Notes: generated by a model not told the origin, from the sequence alone. A stretch of 56,731 nucleotides of DNA from Vreelandella nanhaiensis (GCF_003990185.1 NZ_RZHF01000024.1:1-56731), one strand, 5' to 3'; shown: positions 17,580 to 28,141, counted from the stretch's first letter. Made by a program: numbers and translations.

Positions 17580-19961
17580 ATGAAATTTTCAGAACAGTGG
17601 CTGCGCGAATGGGTATCACCGCAGCTTAGCACCCAGGCAATGGCTGATCAGATCACCATGGCCGGATTGGAAGTTGATGCGGTCGAAGCGGTTGCCGCCT
17701 CGTTTAGTGGTGTTGTGGTGGCTGAAGTGCTTACCAAAGAAAAACACCCGGATGCCGATAAGTTAAACGTCTGTACTGTTAATGATGGCTCCGATGAGCC
17801 GGTGCAGGTGGTTTGCGGCGCGGCGAACGTGGATATTGGCCAGAAGATTCCTTTTGCTCAGGTGGGCGGGGTGCTGCCGGGCGATTTCAAGATTAAGAAA
17901 GCCAAACTGCGTGGTGTTGAGTCTCGTGGGATGATCTGTTCGGCGTCAGAGCTTGGGCTTGAGGAAGAGACCTCGCCTGGTATTCTGGTGCTGCCTGAGT
18001 CTGCGCCAGTTGGCGTCGATTTTCGTGAGTTCATGCACCTTGATGACATGACCATCGAGGTGGACCTGACGCCTAACCGCGGTGACTGCTTGAGCATCAA
18101 GGGCCTTGCGCGTGAAGTAGGCGTGCTTAATCGCCTGGCCGTGATCGAGCCTGCAATCGAGCCTGTCGCAGCAGAAATTGAAGACACCCTTGCGGTGAAT
18201 ATTGAAGCGCCGGAAAAGTGCCCGCGTTATGTAGGTCGTGTCATCAAGGGGGTTGATGTCAAGGCCGAAACACCGCTTTGGATGGTCGAGCGCCTTCGGC
18301 GTAGCGGCGTTCGCTCAATTGATCCGGTGGTTGATATTACCAACTACGTTATGCTGGAGTTGGGGCAGCCGCTGCATGCGTTTGATCGCGATAACCTGAG
18401 CGGCAACATCATTGTACGCCTTGCTCAGAACGGTGAGCAGTTAACGCTTTTGGATGGCCAGAAAGTGGCTCTACGCCCTGAAACACTGGTAATTGCTGAC
18501 CAGGCCGGGCCGCTCGCTATGGCGGGTATCATGGGCGGTGAAAATTCAGGGGTAAGCGAATCCACCGAGACGATATTCCTTGAGTCAGCCTTTTTTACAC
18601 CGCTCGCGATTGCAGGGCAAGCGCGCTCCTACGGCTTGCATACCGATGCATCGCACCGTTTCGAGCGTGGGGTTGACCCAGAGCTTGCAAGCAGCGCTAT
18701 AGAGCGTGCCACACGCTTGTTGATCGATATTTGCGGTGGCCAGGCTGGCCCGCTCGCCGAGTGCAAAAGCGATGCCCATATGCCCGCGCCAAGTACTATT
18801 TTGCTGCGCGAAGCGCGGCTGGAAAGTGCGCTGTCTAAGAAGCTGGCAAGCGATGATGTCACCGACATCCTCGAGCGCCTGGGTCTTGACGTTACCCAGC
18901 AGGCGGAAGGCTGGTTGATAGTAGCACCCAGCTGGAGATTTGATGTAGCCATTGAAGAAGATCTGATTGAAGAGATCGCTCGTATTCATGGTTACAACAA
19001 TTTGCCCGTTCGACGTCCGGCGGCGCGGCTTGCGCTGCGCTCGGCTGATGAGGGTACTCTGACTCAGGCGCAGCTGCGTCGCCAGATGGTTGCCCGTGGG
19101 TTCCAGGAAGCGGTCACCTACAGTTTTGTCGCGCCTGAATTACAGGCGGCTCTGCTGCCTGATGCCGTGTCGCCCGTGCTTGCCAACCCTATCTCTGCTG
19201 ATTTATCGGTAATGAGGGCGAGCCTGTTTCCTGGTTTGGTTCGTGCCATGGAGCATAACCTTAACCGCCAGCAGACTCGCGTTCGGCTGTTTGAAACCGG
19301 GCTGGTGTTCAATGGCGAGCTGGATCAGCTTTCACAGGTACCCATGTTGGGCGCCTTGGCGTGTGGTAGCCGAGAAACAGAAGGGTGGAGTAGTTCTAAA
19401 GAGCGTATCGACTTTTATGATCTCAAGGGGGATCTTGAAAGTCTCTTGGGGTTGGGTGGAAATCTTGAGGCATGGCGTTTTGAGCCCGCCGAGCATCCGG
19501 CGCTGCATCCCAGCCAAAGCGCGGAGATTCTGTTCAATGGGGAGCATGCTGGCTGGATTGGTACGCTACACCCCCAGGTACGTGCAACGCTTGGGCTTAA
19601 AGTGGATGCCGTTCTCTTTGAAGTGCGCCTGGATACATTAAGCCAAGGCAAGATCCCCGCCTTTGAAGCGCTGTCACGCTACCCAGAAGTTCGCCGTGAC
19701 CTGGCGTTTATCGTTAAAGATGAAGTGCCTGTTCAAGCTTTGCTGGATTGTGCCCGCGAAAAAGCCGGTGATTACTTAAAAGACATTAAGCTATTTGATG
19801 TCTATGCTGGTAAAGGCGTGGCGGAAGCCCATAAGAGTATCGCGTTAGGCTTGACCTGGCAGCATCCTTCGCGCACGCTAAACGATGAAGAAATCAATCA
19901 GTTGGTAGACAACATCGTGACACAAGTGCGTGTCCAGCTTGAGGCTGAGCTACGCGGCTGA
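17580..19961 (+). CDS. pheT: phenylalanyl-tRNA synthetase beta subunit
   Basis: This 793-residue subunit edits mischarged Tyr-tRNA-Phe and binds the tRNA. Domains in order are an EMAP-like tRNA-binding domain (about 40-150, [12 protein letters not shown]), B3/B4 editing (about 215-390), B5 (about 400-475), the catalytic-like core and a C-terminal ferredoxin-fold anticodon domain ([16 protein letters not shown] onward). The length is typical (E. coli 795). It is co-transcribed with pheS and followed by ihfA. Confidence 0.97.
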   Translation: MKFSEQWLREWVSPQLSTQAMADQITMAGLEVDAVEAVAASFSGVVVAEVLTKEKHPDADKLNVCTVNDGSDEPVQVVCGAANVDIGQKIPFAQVGGVLPGDFKIKKAKLRGVESRGMICSASELGLEEETSPGILVLPESAPVGVDFREFMHLDDMTIEVDLTPNRGDCLSIKGLAREVGVLNRLAVIEPAIEPVAAEIEDTLAVNIEAPEKCPRYVGRVIKGVDVKAETPLWMVERLRRSGVRSIDPVVDITNYVMLELGQPLHAFDRDNLSGNIIVRLAQNGEQLTLLDGQKVALRPETLVIADQAGPLAMAGIMGGENSGVSESTETIFLESAFFTPLAIAGQARSYGLHTDASHRFERGVDPELASSAIERATRLLIDICGGQAGPLAECKSDAHMPAPSTILLREARLESALSKKLASDDVTDILERLGLDVTQQAEGWLIVAPSWRFDVAIEEDLIEEIARIHGYNNLPVRRPAARLALRSADEGTLTQAQLRRQMVARGFQEAVTYSFVAPELQAALLPDAVSPVLANPISADLSVMRASLFPGLVRAMEHNLNRQQTRVRLFETGLVFNGELDQLSQVPMLGALACGSRETEGWSSSKERIDFYDLKGDLESLLGLGGNLEAWRFEPAEHPALHPSQSAEILFNGEHAGWIGTLHPQVRATLGLKVDAVLFEVRLDTLSQGKIPAFEALSRYPEVRRDLAFIVKDEVPVQALLDCAREKAGDYLKDIKLFDVYAGKGVAEAHKSIALGLTWQHPSRTLNDEEINQLVDNIVTQVRVQLEAELRG

Positions 19962-20025
19962 TAATAATACGCGACACGACGCTTATCACGTTCTTGGCAA
20001 TGCGTTTGTTATAAGGAGAGTCTTT

Positions 20026-20325
20026 ATGGGTGCGTTGACCAAAGCAGAACTGGCGGAGCATTTGCATACCGAGCTGGCGCTGTCTAAGCGAGAAGCAAAG
20101 GCAATGGTCGAAGCTTTTTTTGAAGAGATTCGAGCCTGTTTGCGAGAAAACGAACAGGTCAAGCTGTCTGGTTTTGGCAACTTTGATCTACGTGATAAGC
20201 GTGAACGGCCTGGGCGTAACCCGAAAACCGGAGAAGAAATTCCCATTTCGGCTCGCCGCGTGGTGACCTTTCGACCAGGGCAAAAATTGAAGCAGCAGGT
20301 TGAGCACTACGTTCAAAACAAGTAG
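20026..20325 (+). CDS. ihfA: integration host factor alpha subunit
   Basis: This 99-residue HU/IHF-family DNA-bending protein pairs with Ihf[24 protein letters not shown] and the arm [12 protein letters not shown] with [13 protein letters not shown] are characteristic. The start at 20026 has AAGGAG 8 nt upstream. A longer frame beginning at 19930 overlaps pheT and lacks a ribosome site. As in E. coli it is the last gene of the pheST unit, and a terminator follows. Confidence 0.97.
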   Translation: MGALTKAELAEHLHTELALSKREAKAMVEAFFEEIRACLRENEQVKLSGFGNFDLRDKRERPGRNPKTGEEIPISARRVVTFRPGQKLKQQVEHYVQNK

Positions 20326-20356
20326 TACTTAATACGCTAACGCTTTAGCTGTACCA

Positions 20357-20386
20357 ATGGAGTGCCTCTGGGCGCTCCATTTTTTA
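20357..20386 (+). terminator. terminator after ihfA
   Basis: The stem ATGGAGTGCC / GGCGCTCCAT (one G-T pair) with loop TCTG is followed by TTTTTTA. Confidence 0.88.
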
Positions 20387-20570
20387 TGCTCAATTTAGAA
20401 AAAGCCAGCGTAGATGATATGAAGTGCTCAATGTTGATAGTGCAACGTAGCGTGCTCTCGGCCACTGAAATGCGAGGTATAAACAAGTTATGTTAATATC
20501 GAGCGAATTCAATGGCCCTTAATCAGCTAACGTGTAGGCGCCGGAACATTTTTAGCAGGGGACAACAGCT

Positions 20571-21032
20571 ATGCCTCAACTGAACATATTAGTAGGTACG
20601 ATGTACGGTGGCGCACTAGATGTAGCAGAACAGGTAAAGCCACTTTTTGAAAAAGCAGGATTTGAAGTAAATATTGTTGAACAGCCCACGTTAGATGATT
20701 TAACCAGCGGCGAGAGCGTTTCTTTATTTGTGCTTTCAACGACCGGTAGCGGAGACTATCCCGGTAATTTTGTGCCTTTTATACGTAGTTTGAGCGATAC
20801 AAGCCCCTCTCTTACCGAGCTGCGTTACGGGTTGATTGCCTTGGGGGATAGCTCCTACGGAGATACTTTCTGTGGCGCGGGCAGAAAGCTGGATACATTG
20901 CTAGAAGATCACGGCGCACGTCGTTTGGGTGAGCGCTTGGAAATTGACGCTATGGAAACCTTCATGGCAGATGATGCGGCGATTCCTTGGGTCGAGGCAT
21001 GGATCGAAGAGCAACAGTTGAAGGCAGGCTAG
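20571..21032 (+). CDS. MioC-like flavodoxin
   Basis: This 153-residue FMN protein has the phosphate-binding loop GTMYGGALDVAE (residues 9-20). STTGSGDYPGN follows at about 60-70, and ALGDSSYGDTFCGAGRKLD matches the second FMN loop. It most resembles MioC, the short-chain flavodoxin implicated in biotin synthase electron transfer in E. coli, but the specific partner is not shown by context. AGGGG precedes the ATG. A small membrane-protein gene begins 3 bp after its stop, so the two are co-translated. Confidence 0.85.
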   Translation: MPQLNILVGTMYGGALDVAEQVKPLFEKAGFEVNIVEQPTLDDLTSGESVSLFVLSTTGSGDYPGNFVPFIRSLSDTSPSLTELRYGLIALGDSSYGDTFCGAGRKLDTLLEDHGARRLGERLEIDAMETFMADDAAIPWVEAWIEEQQLKAG

Positions 21033-21035
21033 CCA

Positions 21036-21404
21036 ATGCAACCTAAGCCTTATTCGGCCGAGCGGGTCAGCGTAGCGCTTGGCCTATGCGTGGTCATGCT
21101 GGCCGCCTTGCCGCGCTTTATGGCAGGTGGCCATGGTACACGGCAAACGCTTATTTTGATGGGAGTGGTACTGGTAGCCACGGCTGCGGTGGCCCAGTGG
21201 CGTCTGCTTTCGGTTGATGAGCGCAAGCAACTGCCTCGTCTTTGCGTGCGGCTTATGCTCATGTTGATAGCTGGAGCCGCGATTATGGGCATATGGCATG
21301 CTCTTTTCACCGCCTGGATTAGTTGGCAGGTATTTATTTCCCATGCAGCTACTTGCGGCCTACTAATTCACGCCGTCAGTTTATGGTGGGGGCCTAAACG
21401 CTGA
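21036..21404 (+). CDS. small four-helix membrane protein, function unknown
   Basis: This 122-residue protein has about four hydrophobic helices (roughly residues 10-30, 38-55, 68-88 and 95-115) and charged loops, including SVDERKQLPRL. It starts 3 bp after the flavodoxin stop, so it is probably made with that protein and could be a membrane partner in electron transfer (inference). I recognise no named family or catalytic motif. Confidence 0.65.
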   Translation: MQPKPYSAERVSVALGLCVVMLAALPRFMAGGHGTRQTLILMGVVLVATAAVAQWRLLSVDERKQLPRLCVRLMLMLIAGAAIMGIWHALFTAWISWQVFISHAATCGLLIHAVSLWWGPKR

Positions 21405-21475
21405 ACAGAGGTCGTTTCAAAGTAATGATTTCTGTAATTCAGAACTTAAAAAGTAATAAATTAGTCACTAATTGC

Positions 21476-21503
21476 CTTGTAATTAATCGCAATGCCCCCA
21501 TCT
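21476..21503 (+). promoter_or_regulatory. sigma-32 (RpoH) type promoter for tig-clpPX
   Basis: CTTGTAA at 21476-21482 and CCCCATCT at 21496-21503 are separated by 13 bp. This closely matches the heat-shock consensus CTTGAAA-N13-14-CCCCATNT. It lies about 100 bp upstream of trigger factor and in the right orientation. Confidence 0.75.
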
Positions 21504-21605
21504 TGCGAGCATGGCGCTTGCCACCGTGCGTCAGGGTTCTTAAAATTGCCCCTTTGATCTTATTAAACACAGTCAACATAACGCCCAGCCGCTAGAGGAC
21601 AATTC

Positions 21606-22958
21606 ATGCAAGTTTCCGTCGAGACGACCTCCCAGATCGAACGCCGTATCACTATTCAGGTACCGGCTGCCGAAATCGACGAGGCTGTCAGCACTCGCTT
21701 GAAAGACACTGCGAAAAACGTTCGCCTGAATGGTTTTCGCCAAGGCCGGGTACCGATGGCAGTAGTGCGTCAGCGCTACGGCGACAGCGTTCGCAGTGAA
21801 GTAGTCGGTGAAGTAATGCGCGAGCGTTACGTTCGTGCGATCACCGAAGAGAGCCTTAATCCTGCTGGCTACCCCCAGATCGAACCCAAGGTAGACGAGG
21901 CGGGCAAGGATCTTGAGTTCGTGGCGATCATGGAGATCTATCCGCAGATTGAGCTTGCATCTATTGAAGGTACTGAGGTTGAGCGCCCGGTCGTTAATGT
22001 TAGCGACGCTGACGTTGACGAAATGATCGAAACACTGCGCAAGCAGAACGCCGATTGGCAGGAAACCGATGCGCCAGCTGCTGATGGCGATCAAGTAACA
22101 ATTGATTTTCAGGGTTTCATTGGCGACGAGTCGTTTGAAGGCGGTAGCGCTGAAGGCCATGCACTGGTTATCGGTTCAAACAGCTTTATTCCAGGTTTTG
22201 AAGCGCAGTTGATTGGCGCCAAGGCCGGTGAAGAGAAGACTATTGAAGTCACTTTCCCTGAAGATTACCAAGCCGAGCACTTGGCAGGTAAAGAAGCGAG
22301 CTTCAAGGTAACGGTTCATAAGGTCAGCACCCAGCAGCTGCCGGAAGTTGACGCTACTTTCATCGAGCGCTTCGGTGTTGAAGACGGCGATCAGGAAAAA
22401 TTCCGCGCCGAAATCAAAAAGAACATGACTCGTGAAGCAACCCAGGCGGTTGATAATCGTGTCAAGCAGCAAGTGCTGGATGCGTTGAAAAAAGCCAACG
22501 ATATTCCTGTGCCCAGTGCTCTGGTTCAGCAAGAAACGGATGCCATGAAGCGCCAGGCGGCACAGCAATTTGGTCTGGGCGAAGATTTCGATGTTAGCCA
22601 ATTACCGAATGAGCTTTTCGAAGACCAGGCCAAAGGCCGTGTACAAGTAGGCCTGCTGCTTGCTGAAGTTATCAAGGCCAATGAACTTGATGCTGACGAC
22701 GATGCGATCAAGGCGAAGGTTGAAGAGCTGGCCGAGCAGTATCAGGATCCTTCCGAGGTTGTTGAGTACTACATGAGCAACGACCAGCTGAAAACTCAGG
22801 TTAAATCTGCCATTCTTGAAGAGAAAGCGGTAGATAAGCTGCTTGAGCAAACGAACGTTAAAGACGTTGAGATGTCTTATCAGCAAGCATTGGCTGCCGC
22901 TCAGCAGCAAGCTGAGCAAGACGAGGGTGCTGAAGAAGGCGAGAAAGAAAGCGCCTAA
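21606..22958 (+). CDS. tig: trigger factor
   Basis: This 450-residue ribosome-associated chaperone and peptidyl-prolyl isomerase has an N-terminal ribosome-binding domain with the signature GFRQGRVPM. A central FKBP-like domain (about 155-245, VTIDFQGFIGDESFEGG) is followed by a long helical C-terminal domain. An acidic tail ends in EEGEKES. It leads the tig-clpP-clpX-lon order found in E. coli, with a sigma-32-like promoter upstream. GAGGA lies just before the ATG. Confidence 0.98.
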   Translation: MQVSVETTSQIERRITIQVPAAEIDEAVSTRLKDTAKNVRLNGFRQGRVPMAVVRQRYGDSVRSEVVGEVMRERYVRAITEESLNPAGYPQIEPKVDEAGKDLEFVAIMEIYPQIELASIEGTEVERPVVNVSDADVDEMIETLRKQNADWQETDAPAADGDQVTIDFQGFIGDESFEGGSAEGHALVIGSNSFIPGFEAQLIGAKAGEEKTIEVTFPEDYQAEHLAGKEASFKVTVHKVSTQQLPEVDATFIERFGVEDGDQEKFRAEIKKNMTREATQAVDNRVKQQVLDALKKANDIPVPSALVQQETDAMKRQAAQQFGLGEDFDVSQLPNELFEDQAKGRVQVGLLLAEVIKANELDADDDAIKAKVEELAEQYQDPSEVVEYYMSNDQLKTQVKSAILEEKAVDKLLEQTNVKDVEMSYQQALAAAQQQAEQDEGAEEGEKESA

Positions 22959-22972
22959 GTACCCGATAGCGC

Positions 22973-22998
22973 GGCGCATCGTTTTTCGGTGCGCCTTT
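22973..22998 (+). terminator. weak stem-loop between tig and clpP
   Basis: GGCGCATCG and CGGTGCGCC form a 9-bp stem (one G-T pair) with loop TTTTT, followed by only three T. It may attenuate or process the transcript between the two genes. Confidence 0.45.
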
Positions 22999-23026
22999 CC
23001 CTCACCGGACGCAAGGAATCACCTGA

Positions 23027-23644
23027 ATGAGTGAGTTTGATATTCAAAATGCCGGCGGTTTAGTGCCTATGGTGGTTGAGCAAAGCGCCAAAGGGGAAAG
23101 AGCCTACGATATTTATTCGCGCTTGCTGAAAGAGCGTGTGATTTTTTTGGTTGGTCCTGTGGAAGATTATATGGCCAATCTCGTGGTAGCCCAGATGCTG
23201 TTCCTTGAGTCGGAAAACCCCGATAAGGATATACATCTGTATATCAATTCTCCTGGCGGCTCGGTGACGGCTGGCATGTCGATTTATGACACCATGCAGT
23301 TTATCAAGCCTGATGTGTCTACTGTATGTATTGGTCAGGCAGCCAGTATGGGGGCCTTGTTATTGACGGCAGGTGCGGCAGGCAAGCGCTACTGTCTACC
23401 TAATTCACGTGTCATGATCCATCAGCCGTTAGGCGGCTACCAAGGCCAGGCGTCTGATATCGAAATTCATACCCGCGAAATTTTAGGTATTCGCGAGAAG
23501 CTGAACCAGATTCTGGCCCATCATACTGGTCAAGACCTGGAAACGGTTGCCCGCGATACGGATCGCGACAACTTCATGAGCGCCAATAAGGCTCAAGAGT
23601 ATGGCTTGATTGACGCAGTGCTGGATAAGCGGCCCACATCCTGA
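23027..23644 (+). CDS. clpP: ATP-dependent Clp protease proteolytic subunit
   Basis: This 205-residue serine peptidase forms the tetradecameric chamber for ClpX or ClpA. The catalytic triad is visible: Ser107 in GQAASMGA, His132 in MIHQPLGG and Asp181 in DTDRDNF. The N-terminal segment before about residue 14 corresponds to the propeptide removed in relatives. AAGGA precedes the ATG. clpX follows after 74 bp. Confidence 0.98.
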   Translation: MSEFDIQNAGGLVPMVVEQSAKGERAYDIYSRLLKERVIFLVGPVEDYMANLVVAQMLFLESENPDKDIHLYINSPGGSVTAGMSIYDTMQFIKPDVSTVCIGQAASMGALLLTAGAAGKRYCLPNSRVMIHQPLGGYQGQASDIEIHTREILGIREKLNQILAHHTGQDLETVARDTDRDNFMSANKAQEYGLIDAVLDKRPTS

Positions 23645-23718
23645 TAGCGTGATGAGGTTTTGCTTTTCTAACGAGCTTTTATGGCGGTGTAAGCCGCCGC
23701 AGTGACAGAGGTACGCGA

Positions 23719-24999
23719 ATGGCCGACGGCAAAGGCAAGGATGAAGGTGGCAAATTACTCTACTGCTCGTTTTGTGGAAAAAACCAAAACGAAGTGCGTA
23801 AGTTAATTGCTGGCCCATCCGTATATATCTGCGATGAGTGTGTCGACTTGTGTAATGACATCATTCGCGAGGAAGTTCTCGAAGCCGATGCCGAGAGCGA
23901 TGAAGAGCGTTTACCTACGCCTCGCGAAATTCGCCATACACTTGACGATTACGTCATCGGGCAAGACCGCGCCAAGATGGTGCTGTCTGTAGCGGTCTAC
24001 AACCACTACAAACGTCTGAAAACGGACGTGCGTGAAGGCGATGTTGAACTAGGTAAATCTAATATTCTGCTCATCGGTCCTACTGGTAGCGGTAAAACGC
24101 TGCTGGCGGAAACCATGGCGCGTTTATTGAACGTACCTTTTACCATTGCGGATGCAACAACGCTGACTGAAGCAGGTTATGTGGGTGAGGATGTTGAAAA
24201 CATCATCCAAAAGCTGCTGCAGAAATGTGATTACGATGTAGAAAAGGCCGAGCGTGGCATTGTCTATATCGATGAAATCGATAAGATTTCTCGTAAGTCC
24301 GATAACCCATCAATTACGCGTGATGTGTCGGGTGAGGGCGTACAGCAGGCATTGCTCAAGCTGATCGAGGGGACCACTGCTTCTGTGCCGCCTCAGGGTG
24401 GCCGAAAGCACCCTCAGCAGGAATTTGTTCAGGTTAATACCGGCAATATCCTGTTTATTGTAGGTGGCGCTTTCGCAGGGCTTGATAAAGTTATTCGTGA
24501 CCGCGCCGAAAAAGGCGGAATCGGCTTTAATGCAAGCGTAAAAAGCAAAGAATCATCGCGTGGCGTGGGTGAATTGTTAGCCGACGTTGAGCCTGAAGAT
24601 CTTGTGAAATTCGGTTTGATCCCAGAGTTTGTGGGACGCTTACCGGTTATCGCAACGCTGACCGAGCTTAACGAAGATGCACTGATTCAGATTCTGACAG
24701 AGCCGAAAAACTCGCTGATCAAGCAGTATGCCAAGCTCTTTGAAATGGAAGGCGTAACACTTGAGTTCAGAGATGACGCGCTGCGTGCTGTTGCATCAAA
24801 GGCAATGGAGCGTAAAACAGGTGCTCGTGGCCTGCGCTCGATACTTGAATCGGTGCTGCTCGACACTATGTATGAGATTCCATCATTGGAAAATGTCAGC
24901 AAGGTGGTGATTGATGGTTCAGTCATTGCCGGTGAAAGCGCGCCGCTCTTGATGTATTCCAACCAGGAAGAGGCACGTGTTGATGGGACTGATGGCTAG
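23719..24999 (+). CDS. clpX: ATP-dependent Clp protease ATP-binding subunit ClpX
   Basis: This 426-residue AAA+ unfoldase has an N-terminal zinc-binding domain (CSFCGKNQ and CDECVDLC). Its ATPase domain carries GPTGSGKT (Walker A) and VYIDEIDKI (Walker B), the pore loop region includes GYVGED, and sensor motifs follow. It recruits substrates such as SsrA-tagged proteins to ClpP. A strong terminator follows, separating it from lon. Confidence 0.98.
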   Translation: MADGKGKDEGGKLLYCSFCGKNQNEVRKLIAGPSVYICDECVDLCNDIIREEVLEADAESDEERLPTPREIRHTLDDYVIGQDRAKMVLSVAVYNHYKRLKTDVREGDVELGKSNILLIGPTGSGKTLLAETMARLLNVPFTIADATTLTEAGYVGEDVENIIQKLLQKCDYDVEKAERGIVYIDEIDKISRKSDNPSITRDVSGEGVQQALLKLIEGTTASVPPQGGRKHPQQEFVQVNTGNILFIVGGAFAGLDKVIRDRAEKGGIGFNASVKSKESSRGVGELLADVEPEDLVKFGLIPEFVGRLPVIATLTELNEDALIQILTEPKNSLIKQYAKLFEMEGVTLEFRDDALRAVASKAMERKTGARGLRSILESVLLDTMYEIPSLENVSKVVIDGSVIAGESAPLLMYSNQEEARVDGTDG

Positions 25000-25045
25000 T
25001 GACGGATTGATAGCAACGGCCTAGCTTCAACCGCCTGCGCCAAAT

Positions 25046-25076
25046 CAAGGGGTCGCCTATGCGACCCCTTGTTGTT
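25046..25076 (+). terminator. terminator after clpX
   Basis: The perfect 11-bp stem CAAGGGGTCGC / GCGACCCCTTG with loop CTAT is followed by TTGTTC. The T-run is short but the stem is strong. Confidence 0.75.
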
Positions 25077-25190
25077 CATAAGGTGTCACTGCGTAGCATG
25101 CCCTACACTGCGTAGTACTTTTCATACAGTGATGTGCTTGGTCAGGTATCTGCATCAAGTGCTCATCCGATTTGTTGAGGAACGTCTGCG

Positions 25191-27593
25191 ATGCAGCAGA
25201 ACGCCGAACAGACTCAATGTCTACCTTTATTGCCGTTGCGGGATGTCGTGGTTTACCCGCAAATGGTCATTCCGCTGTTTGTTGGACGCGAAAAGTCTAT
25301 CCAAGCGCTCGAAGCAGCGATGGAGGCGGATAAGCGTGTATTACTAGTGGCTCAACGTGAGGCCTCTCAAGACGAGCCGGATAACGCTGACCTCTACGCT
25401 ATGGGAACCGTGGCGGATATCATGCAGCTGCTCAAGCTTCCTGACGGCACTGTTAAAGTGCTAATTGAAGGGAGCTTCCGTGCTGATGTGCTTGAAATTG
25501 AAGAAAATGAGGCGGGTTATACTCAGGCGTACCTCTCTCCGCGTGAGAGTGAGCCGCTGACTAGTCGTGAGCAGGAGGCGTTAGTGCGCGTACTGCTCAA
25601 TCAGTTCGAGCAGTACGTTAAGCTATCCAAAAAGGTACCCAATGAGGTACTTAACTCGCTTTCGGGTATCGAAGACCCGAGCCGGCTGGTGGATACCATT
25701 TGCGCTCACTTGTCGCTCAAGATTGGCGATAAGCAGGAGCTGCTGGAAATGGATCGAGTACGCGATCGCATCGAGCACCTGATGGCGCTTATCGAGTCTG
25801 AGATTGATCTGCTGCAGGTTGAAAAGCGCATCCGTTCGCGTGTTAAAGAGCAGATGGAAAAAACTCAGCGCGAGTACTATTTGAATGAGCAGATGAAAGC
25901 CATCCAGAAAGAGATGGGTGAGCTTGATAATGTGCCTAATGAAGCGGAAAAGTACGCACAAGCGATCAAAGAGTCGGGTATGCCTCAGGAGGCATCCGAT
26001 AAGGCCAACCAAGAGCTTAACAAGCTCAAGATGATGGCGTCCAATTCCGCTGAAGCAACGGTGGTGCGCTCTTATCTTGATTGGCTGATAGCTATTCCCT
26101 GGAAAAAACGTACCCGCGTCAAGCACGATCTGGTTAAAGCCCAGGAAGTACTCGATGAAGACCATTACGGTCTGGAAGAAGTCAAAGCCCGGATTCTTGA
26201 GTACCTGGCTGTACAAAAGCGCGTACGCAAGATGAAAGGCCCAGTGCTATGCCTGGTGGGGCCGCCTGGAGTGGGTAAAACCTCGCTGGGGCAGTCGATA
26301 GCCAAGGCGACCAACCGTAAGTATGTCCGTCTGGCTTTGGGCGGCGTGCGAGATGAGTCTGAAATTCGTGGTCATCGGCGCACCTATATCGGTTCGCTGC
26401 CGGGCAAGCTGATGCAGCGCATGAGTCGGGCAGGCGTGAAGAATCCGCTATTCCTGCTCGATGAAGTGGATAAACTAGGCATGGATCATCGGGGCGATCC
26501 TGCATCAGCGCTTCTTGAAGTGCTGGATCCTGAGCAGAATAGCAGTTTTAGCGACCATTATCTGGAGCTTGATTACGATCTCTCCGAGACGCTATTTATC
26601 TGTACTGCCAACTCGATGAATATTCCTGGCCCGCTTTTGGACCGTATGGAGATTATACGTCTGCCGGGGTATACGGAAGACGAGAAACTGGCAATTGCCA
26701 AACGTTACCTGTTGCCTAAGCAGCTGGCTGCAAATGGTTTGAAGGACAATGAGCTGGCGCTTAAAGATGACGCGTTACTTGAGCTCATTCGCTACTACAC
26801 GCGTGAAGCCGGTGTTCGTGAACTAGAGCGTCAGATAGCCAAAGTAAGTCGCAAAGTGCTGCGTGAGCGTCTTGAGAAAAAGCAGCTTGAGAAGACTCAG
26901 ACGCTATCGGCTGAACAGATTGAGGCTTATGCCGGTGTTAGGCGTTATAGCTATGGGCTGGCCGAGCAGGACGACCAGGTGGGCCGTGTAACGGGGCTTG
27001 CTTGGACATCGGTAGGCGGTGAGCTTCTAAATATTGAGTCGGTGGTTACGCCGGGTAAGGGGCGTATCAACAAGACAGGCTCGCTTGGCGAAGTCATGAA
27101 GGAGTCGGTGAGCGCCGCGCAGACGGTGGTTAAGGCGCGTGCTAAAGGTCTGGGTATCGATTCTGCGCGTTTTGAGACCGAAGACCTGCATATTCACGTG
27201 CCAGAAGGGGCGACGCCCAAGGATGGCCCGAGCGCGGGTATTGCGATGGTAACGGCCATGGTGTCGGCTTATACCCAGCGTGCAGTGCGCTGTGATGTTG
27301 CCATGACGGGTGAAGTCAACCTTCGCGGCGAAGTCTTGCCGATCGGTGGGTTAAAGGAGAAATTGCTGGCAGCCCGCCGTGGTGGTATAAAGACCGTCTT
27401 GATTCCTGAAGAAAACCGCCGTGATCTCAAGGAAGTACCGGAAAATATCAAAGGACCTCTAGATATTCGCCCGGTACGCTGGATAGATGATGTATTGGCG
27501 GTAGCTCTGGTAAGTGATGAAAGCGATGATGGTGCCGCGCTGAAAGGCACTGATACATCGTTGAACGCTACCACGGTCGCCAATACCCATTAA
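25191..27593 (+). CDS. lon: ATP-dependent protease Lon
   Basis: This 800-residue AAA+ serine protease degrades damaged and short-lived regulatory proteins. An N-terminal substrate domain (LPLLPLRDVVVYPQM) leads into a coiled-coil, then Walker A GPPGVGKTS and Walker B LFLLDEVDKLG. The C-terminal protease domain carries the catalytic Ser in DGPSAGIAM and the Lys in GGLKEKLLAARRGG. The length matches E. coli (784). GAGGAA precedes the ATG. A 10-bp direct repeat lies about 80 bp upstream. Confidence 0.98.
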   Translation: MQQNAEQTQCLPLLPLRDVVVYPQMVIPLFVGREKSIQALEAAMEADKRVLLVAQREASQDEPDNADLYAMGTVADIMQLLKLPDGTVKVLIEGSFRADVLEIEENEAGYTQAYLSPRESEPLTSREQEALVRVLLNQFEQYVKLSKKVPNEVLNSLSGIEDPSRLVDTICAHLSLKIGDKQELLEMDRVRDRIEHLMALIESEIDLLQVEKRIRSRVKEQMEKTQREYYLNEQMKAIQKEMGELDNVPNEAEKYAQAIKESGMPQEASDKANQELNKLKMMASNSAEATVVRSYLDWLIAIPWKKRTRVKHDLVKAQEVLDEDHYGLEEVKARILEYLAVQKRVRKMKGPVLCLVGPPGVGKTSLGQSIAKATNRKYVRLALGGVRDESEIRGHRRTYIGSLPGKLMQRMSRAGVKNPLFLLDEVDKLGMDHRGDPASALLEVLDPEQNSSFSDHYLELDYDLSETLFICTANSMNIPGPLLDRMEIIRLPGYTEDEKLAIAKRYLLPKQLAANGLKDNELALKDDALLELIRYYTREAGVRELERQIAKVSRKVLRERLEKKQLEKTQTLSAEQIEAYAGVRRYSYGLAEQDDQVGRVTGLAWTSVGGELLNIESVVTPGKGRINKTGSLGEVMKESVSAAQTVVKARAKGLGIDSARFETEDLHIHVPEGATPKDGPSAGIAMVTAMVSAYTQRAVRCDVAMTGEVNLRGEVLPIGGLKEKLLAARRGGIKTVLIPEENRRDLKEVPENIKGPLDIRPVRWIDDVLAVALVSDESDDGAALKGTDTSLNATTVANTH

Positions 27594-27673
27594 TGTTAAA
27601 GCCATCGGTCTTTAATTTTACATAGTGAATTTGCCCAATGCCTTGTGCAACGGGCATTTCACGGTGTGGTTGC

Positions 27674-27703
27674 TTGACAGAGGTTTCAGGGCATTGCTAT
27701 AAA
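27674..27703 (+). promoter_or_regulatory. hupB promoter
   Basis: TTGACA at 27674-27679 and TATAAA at 27698-27703 are separated by 18 bp, a strong sigma-70 match. It lies about 80 bp upstream of hupB. Confidence 0.75.
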
Positions 27704-27783
27704 ACGCAGCTATGCTTTGAGGTTGTACCTTCTGGTGGCCATGCCGTTCAGAGCCATTTTTTGAAACATTTAAGGGGTGAAGT

Positions 27784-28056
27784 GTGAATAAGTCCGAGCT
27801 GATTGAAGCCATTGCTGCGTCTGCCGATATTCCTAAAGCAGCGGCAACCCGCGCATTGGATGCCATGGTGGAGTCTGTCACCGATAGCCTCAAGAAAGGT
27901 GAAAGCGTTTCACTGGTAGGTTTTGGTACCTTCGCAATTAAAGAGCGTGCTGCACGTACTGGCCGTAACCCGCAGACGGGCCAACCGATCGAGATCAAAG
28001 CTGCAAAAGTACCTGGCTTCAAAGCAGGCAAGGCATTGAAAGACGCCGTCAACTAA
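27784..28056 (+). CDS. hupB: DNA-binding protein HU-beta
   Basis: This 90-residue histone-like protein begins [11 protein letters not shown] and contains [24 protein letters not shown], split between body and DNA-binding arm as in HU. It starts with GTG at 27784, with AAGGGG just upstream. It lies between lon and ppiD, the order also found in E. coli. It has its own strong promoter and a terminator. Confidence 0.97.
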   Translation: MNKSELIEAIAASADIPKAAATRALDAMVESVTDSLKKGESVSLVGFGTFAIKERAARTGRNPQTGQPIEIKAAKVPGFKAGKALKDAVN

Positions 28057-28080
28057 TTGACCTGCGTTTACGGTAAACTA

Positions 28081-28118
28081 ATGGGCGCATCGCATCCGCG
28101 ATGCGCCCATGTTATTTT
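28081..28118 (+). terminator. terminator after hupB
   Basis: The perfect 13-bp stem ATGGGCGCATCGC / GCGATGCGCCCAT with loop ATCC is followed by GTTATTTT. Confidence 0.8.
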
Positions 28119-28141
28119 CTGGCCTGGTGTTTAAGGGGTTA

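Noticed and set aside
21573..22160. 195-codon minus-strand open frame over tig
   Set aside because: It mirrors the trigger factor reading frame and has no supporting start signals.
25623..26216. 197-codon minus-strand open frame inside lon
   Set aside because: It is a shadow of lon's well-conserved coiled-coil and ATPase coding sequence.
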